A stretch of 28,364 nucleotides of DNA from a virus, in the IMG/VR virus record IMGVR_UViG_3300042887_001392, positions 1 through 28,364 of that record, one strand, 5' to 3'. Each line of letters begins with the position of its first letter. Positions within the stretch are counted from its first letter, which is position 1. Position numbers and translations under genes: made by a program. Under the pieces are notes generated by a model. The model was not told the origin of the DNA and searched no databases. It saw only the letters and a program-made list of their open reading frames with translations. This document shows positions 16,091 to 22,104 of this stretch, piece after piece.

Positions 16091-16343
16091 TTTGTTCTAA
16101 ATTAATCTCGGTTATCATTGATAAATAATCAAGGGCAAATATTGTATTTAAATCAGTTATACACTTGTCTCCAGTGATTTGTAAGATGGGGTTCTTAGCA
16201 AGTTCATTGAGGATATATAACCAACCGTAATGCGAGACAAGGCTTTTTGAATCTTCGAGTTTTTCTTCGTCACTTCGTTCATCATTAACTCCCATTGTAG
16301 GGAAGAGGACTCCGTATTTTTTGATAATAAGTGATTGCTGCCT
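16053..16343 (-). CDS. -1 frame extension of the tail assembly chaperone (T-like part)
   Basis: This is the -1 frame downstream of the slippery site at 16349-16343. It is open from there to TAA at 16055-16053, adding 96 residues (RQQSLIIKKYGVLFPT, then MGVNDERSDEEK onward) to the first 184 residues of the 245-aa frame, for a 280-aa product. An internal ATG at 16295 could also start an 80-aa protein. The sequence looks like real protein: acidic linker, then HYGWLYILNELAKNPILQ, LNTIFALDYLSMITE and a Gln-rich helix, the aromatic/LA helix pattern of chaperone T domains. It overlaps the tail of the zero frame by 187 nt, and the zero-frame reading of that overlap looks less protein-like. Confidence 0.68.
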   Translation of the reverse strand, partial: RQQSLIIKKYGVLFPTMGVNDERSDEEKLEDSKSLVSHYGWLYILNELAKNPILQITGDKCITDLNTIFALDYLSMITEINLEQNEQLRKQQQRIN

Positions 16344-16894
16344 AAAAAAAAACCCAAAGCGCCTAACGCTACTGATGCTGGAAAATTATCATATTGTGAT
16401 GCTACTTGTTCACGTTTAACGTTATCGTATTTTTCTATATCATAATAATCAAATCCATTTTCAACTTGTCCCTGAAGTACTTTAATTGTTTGCTTAGTGA
16501 TCCATTTACTTGAATTTAAGTTATTTTTAGTAATTGGACGATACAAGATAGCTAAAATGTTATTTATGTTTCTATCAGTATCTTTAATTAACATATCAAT
16601 GTCAACATACTCATCTAAATTCATTTTATGCATTGGTCTATAACCATATTGAACTCCTTCCCATTCAATAACAGGATAAAATTCAGGTTCAACATTAGCT
16701 ATAAGTTCGTTTAAACGCGCATATAGTTGTATAATAAACGGTATCGGCCATTGCTTCACCGTTTGCATTGATTCACCAGTTAGTGTTGTTATAACGTGTA
16801 GTCTTTGTTCCATTTCATCTAATGATTTTAGGACACTAAACTGCTTATAATGCTTGACATTAAAATAATCAGGTATATTTGTTGTTATTTGCAT
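16157..16894 (-). CDS. Tail assembly chaperone (G-like), zero-frame product
   Basis: A 245-residue protein from the ATG at 16894 (MQITTNIPDYFNVKHYKQFS). An upstream in-frame TTG falls in the terminator T run and is rejected. The pattern is that of Bacteroidota phage G-like chaperones: an early strand, then helices SLDEMEQRLHVITTLTGESM and TVKQWPIPFIIQLYARLNEL, WEGVQYGYRPMHKMNLDEYVDID (the conserved edge near 95-117), helices ILAILYRP, and VALGALGFFLG near 175. The run of Phe codons at GFFL carries a T TTT TTA slippery heptamer (see the site entry). Residues after about 185 in this frame are Ser/Lys-rich and less convincing. As in lambda G/GT, the short and frameshifted forms would coat the tape measure before tube assembly. 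Confidence 0.7.
   Translation of the reverse strand: MQITTNIPDYFNVKHYKQFSVLKSLDEMEQRLHVITTLTGESMQTVKQWPIPFIIQLYARLNELIANVEPEFYPVIEWEGVQYGYRPMHKMNLDEYVDIDMLIKDTDRNINNILAILYRPITKNNLNSSKWITKQTIKVLQGQVENGFDYYDIEKYDNVKREQVASQYDNFPASVALGALGFFLGSNHLLSKNTESSSLQWELMMNEVTKKNSKIQKALSRITVGYISSMNLLRTPSYKSLETSV
16343..16349 (-). other. Candidate -1 ribosomal frameshift slippery site (T TTT TTA)
   Basis: On the minus strand nine T residues (16352-16344) are followed by A (16343). In the zero frame this reads GGT TTT TTT TTA GGC, so T TTT TTA (16349-16343) has the X XXY YYZ form that allows both tRNAs to re-pair after a one-base backward slip. The -1 frame is open both through the site and for 96 codons beyond it. 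Downstream RNA structure is weak: CCC/GGG with an adjacent T-A pair at about 16305-16290. A miscounted homopolymer (ten T) would give the same 280-aa fusion without frameshifting. Confidence 0.6.
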
Positions 16895-16930
16895 CAGTAA
16901 TAAATATGTGGCTGTAAGCTTTTTGATTCT

Positions 16931-16959
16931 AAAATACAAAAGAACCCCTTTCGGGGTTC
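16931..16959 (-). terminator. Intrinsic terminator after the 64-aa gene
   Basis: On the minus strand GAACCCC (16959-16953), loop GAAA, GGGGTTC (16948-16942) is followed by TTTTGTATTTT. This is a 7-bp perfect GC-rich stem with a stable GNRA tetraloop and a T tract, placed 27 nt after the stop of the 64-aa gene and 37 nt before the chaperone ATG. It ends the small-gene transcript, so the late genes need either read-through or a promoter between 16931 and 16895, where I see no convincing one. Confidence 0.88.
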
Positions 16960-16985
16960 GATTGCTGTTATTAAGTTAGAGCAAT

Positions 16986-17180
16986 TTAAACAGTTTCTGG
17001 ATTATCTATTTTTTCTACAATGACATTAAAGTTACCAATAATGGCAAAACTTGTTTCACTGTCAGTGTAAGTGATTTCTACACCTCCCATTGTTGAATAG
17101 GATTGAGTTGCTGGACGTGACTTAGAAGTAAATGTTCTGATTACTTCTCCTTTGGTTGTAACTAATTGTGTTCTGTACAT
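16986..17180 (-). CDS. 64-aa small protein, own transcription unit
   Basis: A 64-residue protein starting MYRTQLVTTKGEVIRTFTSK. It has alternating hydrophobic residues suggesting a small beta barrel (TQLVTTKGEVIRTF, VEITYTDSETSFAII, FNVIVEKIDNPE). There are no cysteines, membrane segments or recognisable family. It lies between two intrinsic terminators (17232-17263 upstream and 16931-16959 downstream) and has a promoter-like sequence just upstream, so it seems to be a single-gene unit set into the phage's leftward gene array, like a moron. It may act early or serve host takeover, but that is inference from its layout. Confidence 0.65.
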   Translation of the reverse strand: MYRTQLVTTKGEVIRTFTSKSRPATQSYSTMGGVEITYTDSETSFAIIGNFNVIVEKIDNPETV

Positions 17181-17201
17181 AACTTATTTTTTCTTATAAT
17201 G

Positions 17202-17233
17202 TTAATATAACATCACATTTCAGAATAGCCAAA
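17202..17233 (-). promoter_or_regulatory. Candidate Bacteroidota-type promoter for the 64-aa gene
   Basis: On the minus strand TTTG (17233-17230) is followed after 20 nt by TATATTAA (17209-17202), close to the Bacteroidota pattern of TTTG at -33 and TAnnTTTG at -7 (last bases differ). It lies right after the upstream terminator and about 22 nt before the ATG at 17180. Such A/T-rich motifs occur by chance in this genome, so support comes mainly from the position. Confidence 0.35.
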
Positions 17234-17263
17234 CAAAAGAACCCTCTTTTTTACGGAGGGTTC
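17232..17263 (-). terminator. Intrinsic terminator of the packaging transcript / possible ncRNA
   Basis: On the minus strand GAACCCTC (17263-17256) pairs with GAGGGTTC (17246-17239) over a 9-nt A-rich loop and is followed by TTTTGTTT. The stem is an 8-bp perfect match. It lies about 200 nt downstream of the 121-aa gene stop, leaving a long untranslated stretch that carries a second large inverted repeat. Confidence 0.85.
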
Positions 17264-17405
17264 AAATGTAGGTTGTGTTAAGTAGTTATAGTGCTGTTTT
17301 CTCGAAAGCATTACAAGAATTAAATATGGTGTGAGGGGGAATAAATTATGAAAGACTAAAGCAAATACTGCGGACCCCCTCACTACACACCATACAGAAA
17401 CAAAA
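17239..17405 (-). ncRNA. Possible structured small RNA ending at an intrinsic terminator
   Basis: No convincing gene fills 17181-17460. On the minus strand the stretch holds a large stem-loop: ATGGTG (17326-17331) pairs with CACCAT (17388-17393) and TGAGGGGG (17332-17339) with CCCCCTCA (17375-17382), a 14-bp stem with a 5-nt bulge and a 35-nt loop. The terminator stem at 17239-17263 follows after about 60 nt. Upstream, around 17410-17430, T-rich sequence with TTTATTTG resembles a -7 element. The result would be a roughly 165-nt RNA, or a structured 3' UTR of the terminase transcript. The start is only an estimate, and the strand is chosen because of the terminator. A 68-codon frame at 17213-17419 reads through both hairpins and is not favoured. 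Confidence 0.4.
17326..17393. repeat. Large inverted repeat in the gene-free stretch
   Basis: Arms ATGGTG plus TGAGGGGG (17326-17339) and CCCCCTCA plus CACCAT (17375-17382 and 17388-17393) are exact complements, separated only by a 5-nt bulge (CTACA) on the right side. The loop is 35 nt. The G5/C5 blocks are striking in such AT-rich DNA. It could be an RNA structure or a DNA site (for example a packaging or replication site near the terminase genes). Confidence 0.75.
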
Positions 17406-17460
17406 ATCGTTGGGAACAAATAAATGGCAAAAACTCAAACCCAACATCAATAAATATACA

Positions 17461-17826
17461 TTATTCTATTGTAATATCCAAGCTATCCTTAAGTTTCTTT
17501 AACTGGTCTTGAATTCCACACCATAACAAGAACTTATTGTATAGACCAAATTCTAGAATAAAGTCAAGTGCTAATTTTTCTTCTTCCCCTTCAGCAAATG
17601 GAGTTTGTGTTAAATCATCTTCACTTACAATATCAAATTCCTCATACATACCTGATTTAGCATCTGCAGGAGGTGTATATGGTGGTATTTCTACATTACT
17701 GTAGTCTTTAGGTTCAATTTTAATTGTTTCTGCAGTATTGTACTTTTTATTAGCTTTAATAATTTCAGGTGTAACTACTGGTTGTGTTGGATTTCTCTCT
17801 TCTTCTGTTTTAAATACGATTGGCAT
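17461..17826 (-). CDS. 121-aa acidic protein after the terminase, unknown
   Basis: A 121-residue protein starting MPIVFKTEEERNPTQPVVTP. The first about 75 residues are Pro/Glu/Thr-rich and probably disordered (NVEIPPYTPPADAKSGMYEE). The last about 45 form helices (LALDFILEFGLYNKFLLWCG, then a Lys/Asp-rich end). It overlaps the end of the large terminase gene by 17 nt, so it is translationally coupled to packaging. No family is recognised. A small terminase-associated or portal-linked cofactor would fit the place, but this is inference only. Confidence 0.65.
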   Translation of the reverse strand: MPIVFKTEEERNPTQPVVTPEIIKANKKYNTAETIKIEPKDYSNVEIPPYTPPADAKSGMYEEFDIVSEDDLTQTPFAEGEEEKLALDFILEFGLYNKFLLWCGIQDQLKKLKDSLDITIE

Positions 17827-19075
17827 ATAATTGATTATTATTTTGTTTATTTGTGTTTCCTATATAAATTTTTGATTTAGTAAATGCGTGTTCATTACGA
17901 GATAAATTAGCTAACATAATAGCATCAACTACATCATCGTGCATTCCCTGAGGATGTGTAAATGATACATTACCATTAGCAGCATACTTAAATGTATAAG
18001 CACTCATTTCATTAAATACCTCAGGCATTAATTGTTTTGATGGTAATTCAACTTTACCTTCCTGAATATCATAAATTAGCTTACGGACGCCTTTGGTTTT
18101 ACTATCTTGAGTAGTAGTAAATGCTACTAGTTTACGAATATATGGTTTTAATAGTTCGTACATTGCTAATCCAATCCCATTTGTTTCGCAAAATCCTCCC
18201 ACGACATTCCACTTATTGCACTCAAATATGATATCCTTTCCAATTTCCTCAAATGTGCGTCCGTTAGTTCTAATAATTTTTTCGATTCTTCCCGATTCGC
18301 TTTGGATAGCGCAAACTGTAAAATCATTTGTGATTCCAGTGTCAACTCCAATATAATAGCGTTCACTTCTTGTTGGTATTCCCCACTCATCTAATATACA
18401 TACTAAATCTAAATTTGTAAATACATCATTACCTGCATCTGTAAATTCAGCTAAATACTCTTGATAGTAAATGTCTTTAGGTAATGACTTATGTTGTTCT
18501 ATAATAAAATCTTTATCAACGTATGGATTATCACGACTAATACCTTTAAATGATATATAGACGTTATTAGACGTGTTACCTCGCAAGAAATACTCATAGA
18601 ACCAGTTCTTGCTTTTAGGTGTAGATATAATTAAACATTTCTTACCAATAGCAGTTAATGTGGGTAATACAGCTTGTTCAATAGCATCTTGCTTTATAAA
18701 GGCAGCCTCGTCAAGTACCATATAGTTAAAACTAAAACCTCTAATGGTATTATAGTTGTCAGTAGATAAAAATTGTAAAGTAGACCCATTAAGAAATGTG
18801 ATTGTAAGGTCTGCTTTATTTTGTTTATTAATAATTGAATGAGCAGCATTAGTTAATTCGTCAAATATTTTCTTACATTGATTGTATACAGGAGTAATCC
18901 AAGCACCTTTTTGATTTGGATTCTGTAGCAACCAATATAGCATCATATTTTGAGCCAATAATGATTTTCCGAACTGCCTACCAGTTGCTACTATTCCAAA
19001 CTTATGTACTGAATCAGCAAACCCATCAATGATTGCTTTCTGTCCTTTATGTGGGCTAAATAATTGTATCTCCAT
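17810..19075 (-). CDS. terL: Large terminase subunit (packaging ATPase-nuclease)
   Basis: A 421-residue protein that pumps DNA into the prohead through the portal and cuts concatemers. ATPase motifs: Walker A ATGRQFGKS (30-38), Walker B YMVLDEA (118-124) with the catalytic Glu, and coupling motif ISTP (150-153). Nuclease (RNase H-like) motifs: GVDTGITNDF (243-252, Asp-245), FCETNGIG (295-302, Glu-297) and GMHDDVVDA (377-385, Asp-380/381/384). Full length and all key residues are present, so it should be active. It follows the small subunit with a 20-nt overlap. The packaging strategy cannot be read from the sequence. Confidence 0.96.
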   Translation of the reverse strand: MEIQLFSPHKGQKAIIDGFADSVHKFGIVATGRQFGKSLLAQNMMLYWLLQNPNQKGAWITPVYNQCKKIFDELTNAAHSIINKQNKADLTITFLNGSTLQFLSTDNYNTIRGFSFNYMVLDEAAFIKQDAIEQAVLPTLTAIGKKCLIISTPKSKNWFYEYFLRGNTSNNVYISFKGISRDNPYVDKDFIIEQHKSLPKDIYYQEYLAEFTDAGNDVFTNLDLVCILDEWGIPTRSERYYIGVDTGITNDFTVCAIQSESGRIEKIIRTNGRTFEEIGKDIIFECNKWNVVGGFCETNGIGLAMYELLKPYIRKLVAFTTTQDSKTKGVRKLIYDIQEGKVELPSKQLMPEVFNEMSAYTFKYAANGNVSFTHPQGMHDDVVDAIMLANLSRNEHAFTKSKIYIGNTNKQNNNQLYANRI

Positions 19076-19448
19076 CTAAACTAGTTCCCCAATTTAATTT
19101 TATGTTACCTTCAATTTTAGCTTCAATTTGTTGAATGTCTAAGCCATCCAATTTAATCTGTGTTTGTATAGCTTTTAATGAATCACCCCATTTATTATCT
19201 GCTTCAGCTTGAATCTTAATACGTTCAAGTTCTTGCATATAATAATCTTTACGTGATGCTCGTTCTTGAGATATATCTTCAGTAATTATTTTCCACGACT
19301 CTTTCCATAATGTATTAGCGTGTTTGTTATTAATGTCATATTTCTCCCTTGCCCAAGTAGTGAATGTTGTCCATCCCGCTAAATTAGTCATAATATATTC
19401 AACACATTCATTTAAGTGTTTTGTATATTCAAATTTATTTGATTTCAT
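19056..19448 (-). CDS. Putative small terminase subunit
   Basis: A 130-residue protein starting MKSNKFEYTKHLNECVEYIM. Its N-terminal half holds helices consistent with a helix-turn-helix DNA-binding domain (AGWTTFTTWAREKYDINNKHA), followed by a long charged coiled coil (RASRKDYYMQELERIKIQAE) and an Asp/Gln-rich C-terminus. This is the usual small-terminase layout: DNA-binding head, oligomerising coil, tail that contacts the large subunit. It overlaps the large terminase gene by 20 nt and lies immediately before it, which is the strongest support. It would bind the packaging site. Confidence 0.7.
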   Translation of the reverse strand: MKSNKFEYTKHLNECVEYIMTNLAGWTTFTTWAREKYDINNKHANTLWKESWKIITEDISQERASRKDYYMQELERIKIQAEADNKWGDSLKAIQTQIKLDGLDIQQIEAKIEGNIKLNWGTSLDGDTII

Positions 19449-19511
19449 ATTATCGTATATTATTATATAAGTATATCCTATATTTCAATGATACATATCG
19501 TCCTACAAACT

Positions 19512-19967
19512 TTACTTCTTGTAATGATGTCTTATTCCTTTCCATTGGTATCTCCATTTATATTTGTCGTATGTACGTCTAATATCGTCTATATTAAACG
19601 ACCATCCATATTTCATAAACTCCGTCGCTAAATCAATTTTAATGTTTCTAATATGGCATACTATACAGTGTTGTTTAAAGTATACAAACACTTGAGTATT
19701 TGTTTTAGCATTAATTATTCTACCATTTGATGTCAATACATAATTATCTAACTTATCATCAAATATATGATATTGTTCCTTAGGTAATAATAATGTATCT
19801 AGGAATTGTTTATAATCAGTATGTTTTTGTTCTGTTTTAAAATGTTCTGGATAGAGTGTATCAATGTCTTTATCATACCCCATAGCTTTATATTCAATAA
19901 TTTCCCAAGCAGCTTCACTGTTAAGATAAGTATTAAATAATTTACCAGTATAGTATTCCCTAGCCAT
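19512..19967 (-). CDS. 151-aa protein, possible NUMOD4/HNH-related DNA-binding fold
   Basis: A 151-residue protein starting MAREYYTGKLFNTYLNSEAA. Residues about 73-130 contain DNYVLTSNGRIINAKTNTQV and CHIRNIKIDLATEFMKYGW, which resembles the N-terminal recognition module of NUMOD4/HNH homing proteins (Y-x-I/L-x-N/S-x-G-R followed by strands). No HNH catalytic motif follows; the protein ends with a basic aromatic helix (KYKWRYQWKGIRHHYKK). So it would be a DNA-binding remnant or a different protein. Its ATG shares a base with the stop of the 116-aa gene. It lies between a free-standing endonuclease and terminase, a place where homing genes often insert. Confidence is low. Confidence 0.4.
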   Translation of the reverse strand: MAREYYTGKLFNTYLNSEAAWEIIEYKAMGYDKDIDTLYPEHFKTEQKHTDYKQFLDTLLLPKEQYHIFDDKLDNYVLTSNGRIINAKTNTQVFVYFKQHCIVCHIRNIKIDLATEFMKYGWSFNIDDIRRTYDKYKWRYQWKGIRHHYKK

Positions 19968-20317
19968 TATTTTTTAGGTCTACCTTTAGTTGTTTTTACT
20001 TTAATTTCATTAGGCAATGTTTGAATTTCAGTAACTGCCTCAACAATGATTTCACTTGGTAAAATTTCTATTACAGGGTAAGCAATAGCTCTAATTTGTT
20101 GTTCGTACTGACTTAGGCGTGAATTCCATACATTGTATGTAGCAATCATTTCACAACTACAACTAGGTTGTCCAACTTGCTCTTTAAAAGCAAGATTGTG
20201 AGCTTTTTCAAACCATCCTAAGGTTGTTCGATCAATACGATATCCTCTTTTAGATAATACTTCCTCTATTATATAACGAGCCTGGTCTTGGGTTAAATTT
20301 TCATTAAAATTTATCAT
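19967..20317 (-). CDS. 116-aa protein with Cys pair and basic tail, unknown
   Basis: A 116-residue protein starting MINFNENLTQDQARYIIEEV. The middle shows GQPSCSCEMIATYNVWNSRL and SQYEQQIRAIAY (about residues 48-80), a pattern I associate with uncharacterised small proteins near terminase genes in environmental Bacteroidota phages, with a C-x-C-E motif that could bind metal. The C-terminus KTTKGRPKK contains an AT-hook-like GRP core with flanking lysines, suggesting minor-groove DNA binding. It overlaps the following gene by one base and starts 6 nt after the endonuclease stop. Function unknown. Confidence 0.6.
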   Translation of the reverse strand: MINFNENLTQDQARYIIEEVLSKRGYRIDRTTLGWFEKAHNLAFKEQVGQPSCSCEMIATYNVWNSRLSQYEQQIRAIAYPVIEILPSEIIVEAVTEIQTLPNEIKVKTTKGRPKK

Positions 20318-20323
20318 ATATTT

Positions 20324-20878
20324 TTAATTTGCGTATTTCCAAATAAATCCTGCTGATGTTTTTTGTTTACCTCTGCAACAAGCGTCAATATCTCCTTTAT
20401 ATTGTTCCTTAACTGATTTAACTGAATTCCATTGTTTAATAAAATTACCTTCTAAATCATATTGATTAACTACTTTATACATTTTTTCAATATGTTCTTG
20501 ACTATGTTTAGGTTTATCACGTTGAGCATCACCTATTTTTTTATAATCCATTTTAGAAGTTCTATGTGTTTTAAAAGCTGCACTCCAATCAACTTTTGCT
20601 TTAGCTGTTTTCCAATCAATTTTAGAAGCTATTTCTTTTCTATCCAATTTAGATTGCCATTCCATCATACGAGCAAATGAACTTCTATCTACTTTATAAC
20701 CATACTCTCTTTGTAGTTCTTTTTCTCTAATAGAAGCTATATTAGGGTCAGTATATGCCTCTAATATTTCATAATTTCCATTATAAACTTTTTGTTGCAT
20801 CATTCGGCGTTCTATATTAGATGTACAACCTATTTTTTTACCAAAAATTTCGTAGATGTAATAAATTTTATTTGCCAT
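20324..20878 (-). CDS. Free-standing GIY-YIG homing endonuclease
   Basis: A 184-residue protein. The N-terminal GIY-YIG module (1-60) shows a degenerate YYIYEIFGKKIGCTSNIERR, with Arg in the helix (24/25) and a likely catalytic Glu at 54. A charged linker follows with repeats of K-x-D-W/Y at about 86-112 and a basic stretch to 133. The C-terminus (136-184: VNQYDLEGNFIKQW, SVKSVKEQYKGDIDACCRG, GFIWKY) fits the NUMOD1 DNA-binding motif. Such genes are selfish elements that cut alleles lacking them. It lies between membrane-protein genes and terminase, overlapping the former by 11 nt. The first motif is YIY rather than GIY, so activity is not certain. Confidence 0.8.
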   Translation of the reverse strand: MANKIYYIYEIFGKKIGCTSNIERRMMQQKVYNGNYEILEAYTDPNIASIREKELQREYGYKVDRSSFARMMEWQSKLDRKEIASKIDWKTAKAKVDWSAAFKTHRTSKMDYKKIGDAQRDKPKHSQEHIEKMYKVVNQYDLEGNFIKQWNSVKSVKEQYKGDIDACCRGKQKTSAGFIWKYAN

Positions 20879-21122
20879 ATCTGTTTTTATCCATTAAATC
20901 AATTAAATAACTAATAGTATATCCGAATATACAAACTACTCCTGCTTTAGCCAAACTAAGTGTAACAACTAATCCTAACCAGAAAGAACAACATTTTACA
21001 CAATATAACCAACTGGTTGCTTTGTAGTTGTATAATTTAAAATAATTTTTAATCCATTGTAATGGCTGAAACCATTCAGCTATCATTACTGCCAATACTG
21101 CTAATCCTAATAGTTCAATCAT
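20868..21122 (-). CDS. 84-aa membrane protein, holin candidate
   Basis: An 84-residue protein starting MIELLGLAVLAVMIAEWFQP. It has an N-terminal hydrophobic helix (about 2-20) and a second hydrophobic region (about 47-75, CSFWLGLVVTLSLAKAGVVC then IFGYTISYLI). A cysteine pattern (YCVKCC) between them resembles small phage membrane proteins with C-x-x-C followed by Phe-Trp. It starts 7 nt inside the end of the preceding 55-aa gene and ends inside the GIY-YIG gene start. Two membrane-spanning segments and small size suit a holin, though no lysin is visible nearby. The role is inference. Confidence 0.6.
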   Translation of the reverse strand: MIELLGLAVLAVMIAEWFQPLQWIKNYFKLYNYKATSWLYCVKCCSFWLGLVVTLSLAKAGVVCIFGYTISYLIDLMDKNRYGK

Positions 21123-21282
21123 TAATAATATCTTTTAGTTGTCGTTCTACTTCCGCTCGTATGAGCTCATTTAATTTTCGTTGTTTACGCGTTTTAAACC
21201 GTTTTATACACGCTACTAATATAGGAGCGTAAAATGTAGCGACTGATGCTAAGGTAGCGGTTAATATAAAATATAATATCAT
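21115..21282 (-). CDS. 55-aa single-pass membrane protein, holin/spanin-like candidate
   Basis: A short frame from the ATG at 21282, whose last bases overlap the stop of the sigma-like gene (ATGA arrangement), to TGA at 21117-21115. The product begins MILYFILTATLASVATFYAP and has one N-terminal membrane segment (about 2-25) followed by a strongly basic stretch (KRFKTRKQRK) and a Glu/Arg helix. It overlaps the next membrane gene by 8 nt. Tight coupling on both sides supports coding. A single membrane segment with a charged cytoplasmic helix fits a spanin-like or holin-partner protein, but no family is recognised. Confidence 0.65.
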   Translation of the reverse strand: MILYFILTATLASVATFYAPILVACIKRFKTRKQRKLNELIRAEVERQLKDIIND

Positions 21283-21848
21283 TGTAGTATTGCTTTACAT
21301 TTGTTTCTAATAATTTCTAATCCATTGTCTACTGCTCGTTTTAAATGAATTAAGGATATACCATATTTCTTATTTATCTGAGCATAGGTCATACTGTTTA
21401 AAAAATAATCAGTGATAATGGCTTTATGGTAAAAGTCTAATTTATCTAATTGTTGTACCATACATTCAAATTCATCTATTTCCTCTAATTTAATTTCATC
21501 ATATTCACCGTCTATATAACTTTTACTTGATTCAGCTAAGTAAATGCCTCTGTTGTTATACATTTGTCTTCTATATTGACCCCAAAACGGTGATGTGCTG
21601 GATTTTAAATTTAGAGACATTGAACGTCCCATATAATTAAGTATTTTCTTATCTGTAACAGCTACTTTATACTGATAGTCAATTGATTTCTTTGTTAGAA
21701 ATTCGTGAATACAAAACGGTAATAAATCCTCCCACATATCAGAATTGTATCCTGTGATACGAATAGAATCTTTAACCATCTTAGGATAAGCTAAAGTTAT
21801 TTCCCTGTTGATAAAATCACGTTTTTCATTATCTGTTAAAACATTCAT
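21279..21848 (-). CDS. Sigma-factor-like / helix-turn-helix transcription protein
   Basis: A 189-residue protein starting MNVLTDNEKRDFINREITLA, the first gene of the leftward array. Its outline matches small sigma-70-like proteins seen in Bacteroidota phages: an N-terminal helical region with SDMWEDLLPFCIHEFLTKKS (about 36-55, like region 2), a middle linker with SPFWGQYRRQMYNNRGIY, and a C-terminal helix-turn-helix (about 152-182, MTYAQINKKYGISLIHLKRA) like sigma region 4. It would direct RNA polymerase to late phage promoters. Activity is inferred from outline only; a terminase-related or DNA-binding regulator is the alternative. The gene lies directly beside the divergent regulatory region. 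Confidence 0.55.
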   Translation of the reverse strand: MNVLTDNEKRDFINREITLAYPKMVKDSIRITGYNSDMWEDLLPFCIHEFLTKKSIDYQYKVAVTDKKILNYMGRSMSLNLKSSTSPFWGQYRRQMYNNRGIYLAESSKSYIDGEYDEIKLEEIDEFECMVQQLDKLDFYHKAIITDYFLNSMTYAQINKKYGISLIHLKRAVDNGLEIIRNKCKAILQ

Positions 21849-22104
21849 CAGATATAACTATATGCACCTGAATTTAAGATCGCACGTTTGATAAAAAACA
21901 TTTACTAAGTTTTCACGTACGTTTATAAAGTTTCTTACTTTAGCTTGTATTCTCACATTTGATAACGTATATTTATGACATGACAAGACAGGAACAGGAA
22001 GCAAGAACAAGCATGTCACGCTCGTCAAGACAACTTATCTTGATAAGTTGCTTGCAGGTTCAAGACATGACATGTAACATAACAAACAAGAAAACAAAAC
22101 ACAT
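21849..22104. promoter_or_regulatory. Divergent control region and repeat-rich leader
   Basis: A 256-nt gap separates the leftward sigma-like gene from the rightward gene at 22105, so it should carry outward promoters for both. The left part is AT-rich, with TTTGATAA twice (21887-21894 and 21958-21965) and the palindrome ACGTACGT (21915-21922). The right part (21976-22090) is T-poor and repeat-rich: CAAGACA three times (21984, 22026, 22061), TGACATG twice (21976 and 22068) with its reverse complement CATGTCA at 22012, and a strong hairpin at 22026-22054. I find no clean TTTG/TAnnTTTG pair. It is the best candidate for operators or an origin. Confidence 0.5.
22026..22054. repeat. Perfect hairpin in the control region
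   Basis: CAACTTATC (22031-22039) and GATAAGTTG (22042-22050) are exact complements over TT. The stem continues outward with CAAG (22026-22029) and CTTG (22051-22054) after one bulged A at 22030, giving 13 paired positions. No T run follows, so it is not a terminator. It may be a dimeric-protein operator, an RNA leader hairpin or part of an origin. Confidence 0.75.

Noticed and set aside
16895-16939. Upstream TTG start that would lengthen the chaperone to 260 aa
   Set aside because: The TTG lies inside the T tract of the terminator, and the added residues do not resemble the family start. ATG at 16894 is preferred.
17213-17419. 68-codon minus-strand frame starting MFPTIFVSVWCVV
   Set aside because: It reads through both a large inverted repeat and an intrinsic terminator stem, has no good neighbours in coupling distance, and its composition is unremarkable. 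A structured RNA explains the stretch better.
18166-18390. 74-codon frame inside the terminase gene
   Set aside because: It lies wholly within the terminase gene in another frame, while the terminase motifs are intact over the same bases.
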